Source: an uncultured Schwartzia sp. (GTDB taxonomy: Bacteria; Bacillota; Negativicutes; Selenomonadales; Selenomonadaceae). Taken from it: a stretch of DNA of 12,767 nt. Both the position numbers and the translations under genes were made by a program. The DNA is taken from positions 1 to 12,767 of the forward strand of contig CAJPQU010000047.1 of NCBI GenBank assembly GCA_905372875.1, given 5' to 3'. This document shows, piece by piece, positions 12,729 to 12,767 of the stretch (its first letter is position 1; every line of letters starts with the position of its first letter). The notes below the pieces were generated by a model. The model was given only the letters and a program-made list of their open reading frames with translations. It searched no databases and was not told the DNA's origin.

Positions 12729-12767
12729 GCTCAAATAGCTCAGTTGGTTAGAGCACCATCGTCACAT
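12729..12767 (+). tRNA. tRNA, probably Val (anticodon CAC), 3' half outside window
   Basis: Acceptor 5' strand GCTCAAA, then TA, D arm GCTC..GAGC, a stem strand CCATC and loop GTCACAT. The window ends exactly after the anticodon loop. With U at position 33 the anticodon is CAC (12763-12765), valine. Reading GTC (Asp) would put C at position 33 and is less likely. Pairing of CCATC and the acceptor cannot be checked here. Confidence 0.75.

Noticed and set aside
12729..12767. tRNA-Asp (GTC)
   Set aside because: The GTC triplet in the loop would be preceded by C at position 33, where U is nearly invariant; CAC with U33 and a 7-nt loop fits.

Overview
The window comes from a GC-rich anaerobic bacterium of Firmicutes type. 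Strong AGGAGG-like ribosome binding sites precede most genes, a tRNA gene encodes its own CCA, and ribonucleotide reduction is of the oxygen-sensitive class III. The GC-rich coding plus a secreted Msr lipoprotein would fit the Negativicutes (Selenomonas, Megasphaera or Dialister relatives), but the lineage is inference, not something the sequence proves.

Layout. Positions 1-2901 (minus strand) hold a nucleoside-salvage operon, transcribed GNAT acetyltransferase -> deoB (phosphopentomutase) -> pdp (pyrimidine-nucleoside phosphorylase, cut by the window start). A divergent intergenic region (2902-3286) carries a good plus-strand promoter and a leader bracketed by an 11-bp inverted repeat. It precedes an unrecognised secreted protein (3287-4132). 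An MscS-type mechanosensitive channel follows (4299-5357), ending in an intrinsic terminator.

The centre of interest is 5358-8867, an anaerobic ribonucleotide reductase operon. Its control region has a TTGACG/TATAAT promoter overlapped by two NrdR-type boxes exactly 32 bp apart. Upstream lies a cluster of four DnaA-box-like 9-mers, two of them forming a perfect palindrome. The reductase appears to be split into two proteins. The 757-residue NrdD has the ATP-cone, the catalytic barrel with its active-site Cys and the zinc-type cysteines, but stops exactly at the glycyl radical position (it ends RITCGN). The missing glycyl radical loop is encoded 35 nt downstream as the C-terminal 40 residues of a separate 100-residue protein with its own start and an unfamiliar 60-residue N-terminal domain. 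A 14-bp hairpin then separates this pair from nrdG, the radical-SAM activase. A three-part class III RNR (core, detachable radical subunit, activase) is the best candidate for an undescribed system here.

Downstream are a lipoprotein MsrA-MsrB fusion (8973-10097), a perfect 20-bp bidirectional terminator, and a convergent 703-residue protein of unknown function with an N-terminal cyclic-nucleotide-binding-like fold (10201-12312, minus). The window ends with a plus-strand tRNA cluster: tRNA-Val(GAC), then the start of a second tRNA read as Val(CAC), behind a TTGCCA-17-TATAAT promoter. No CRISPR array, rRNA, insertion sequence or phage gene was seen.
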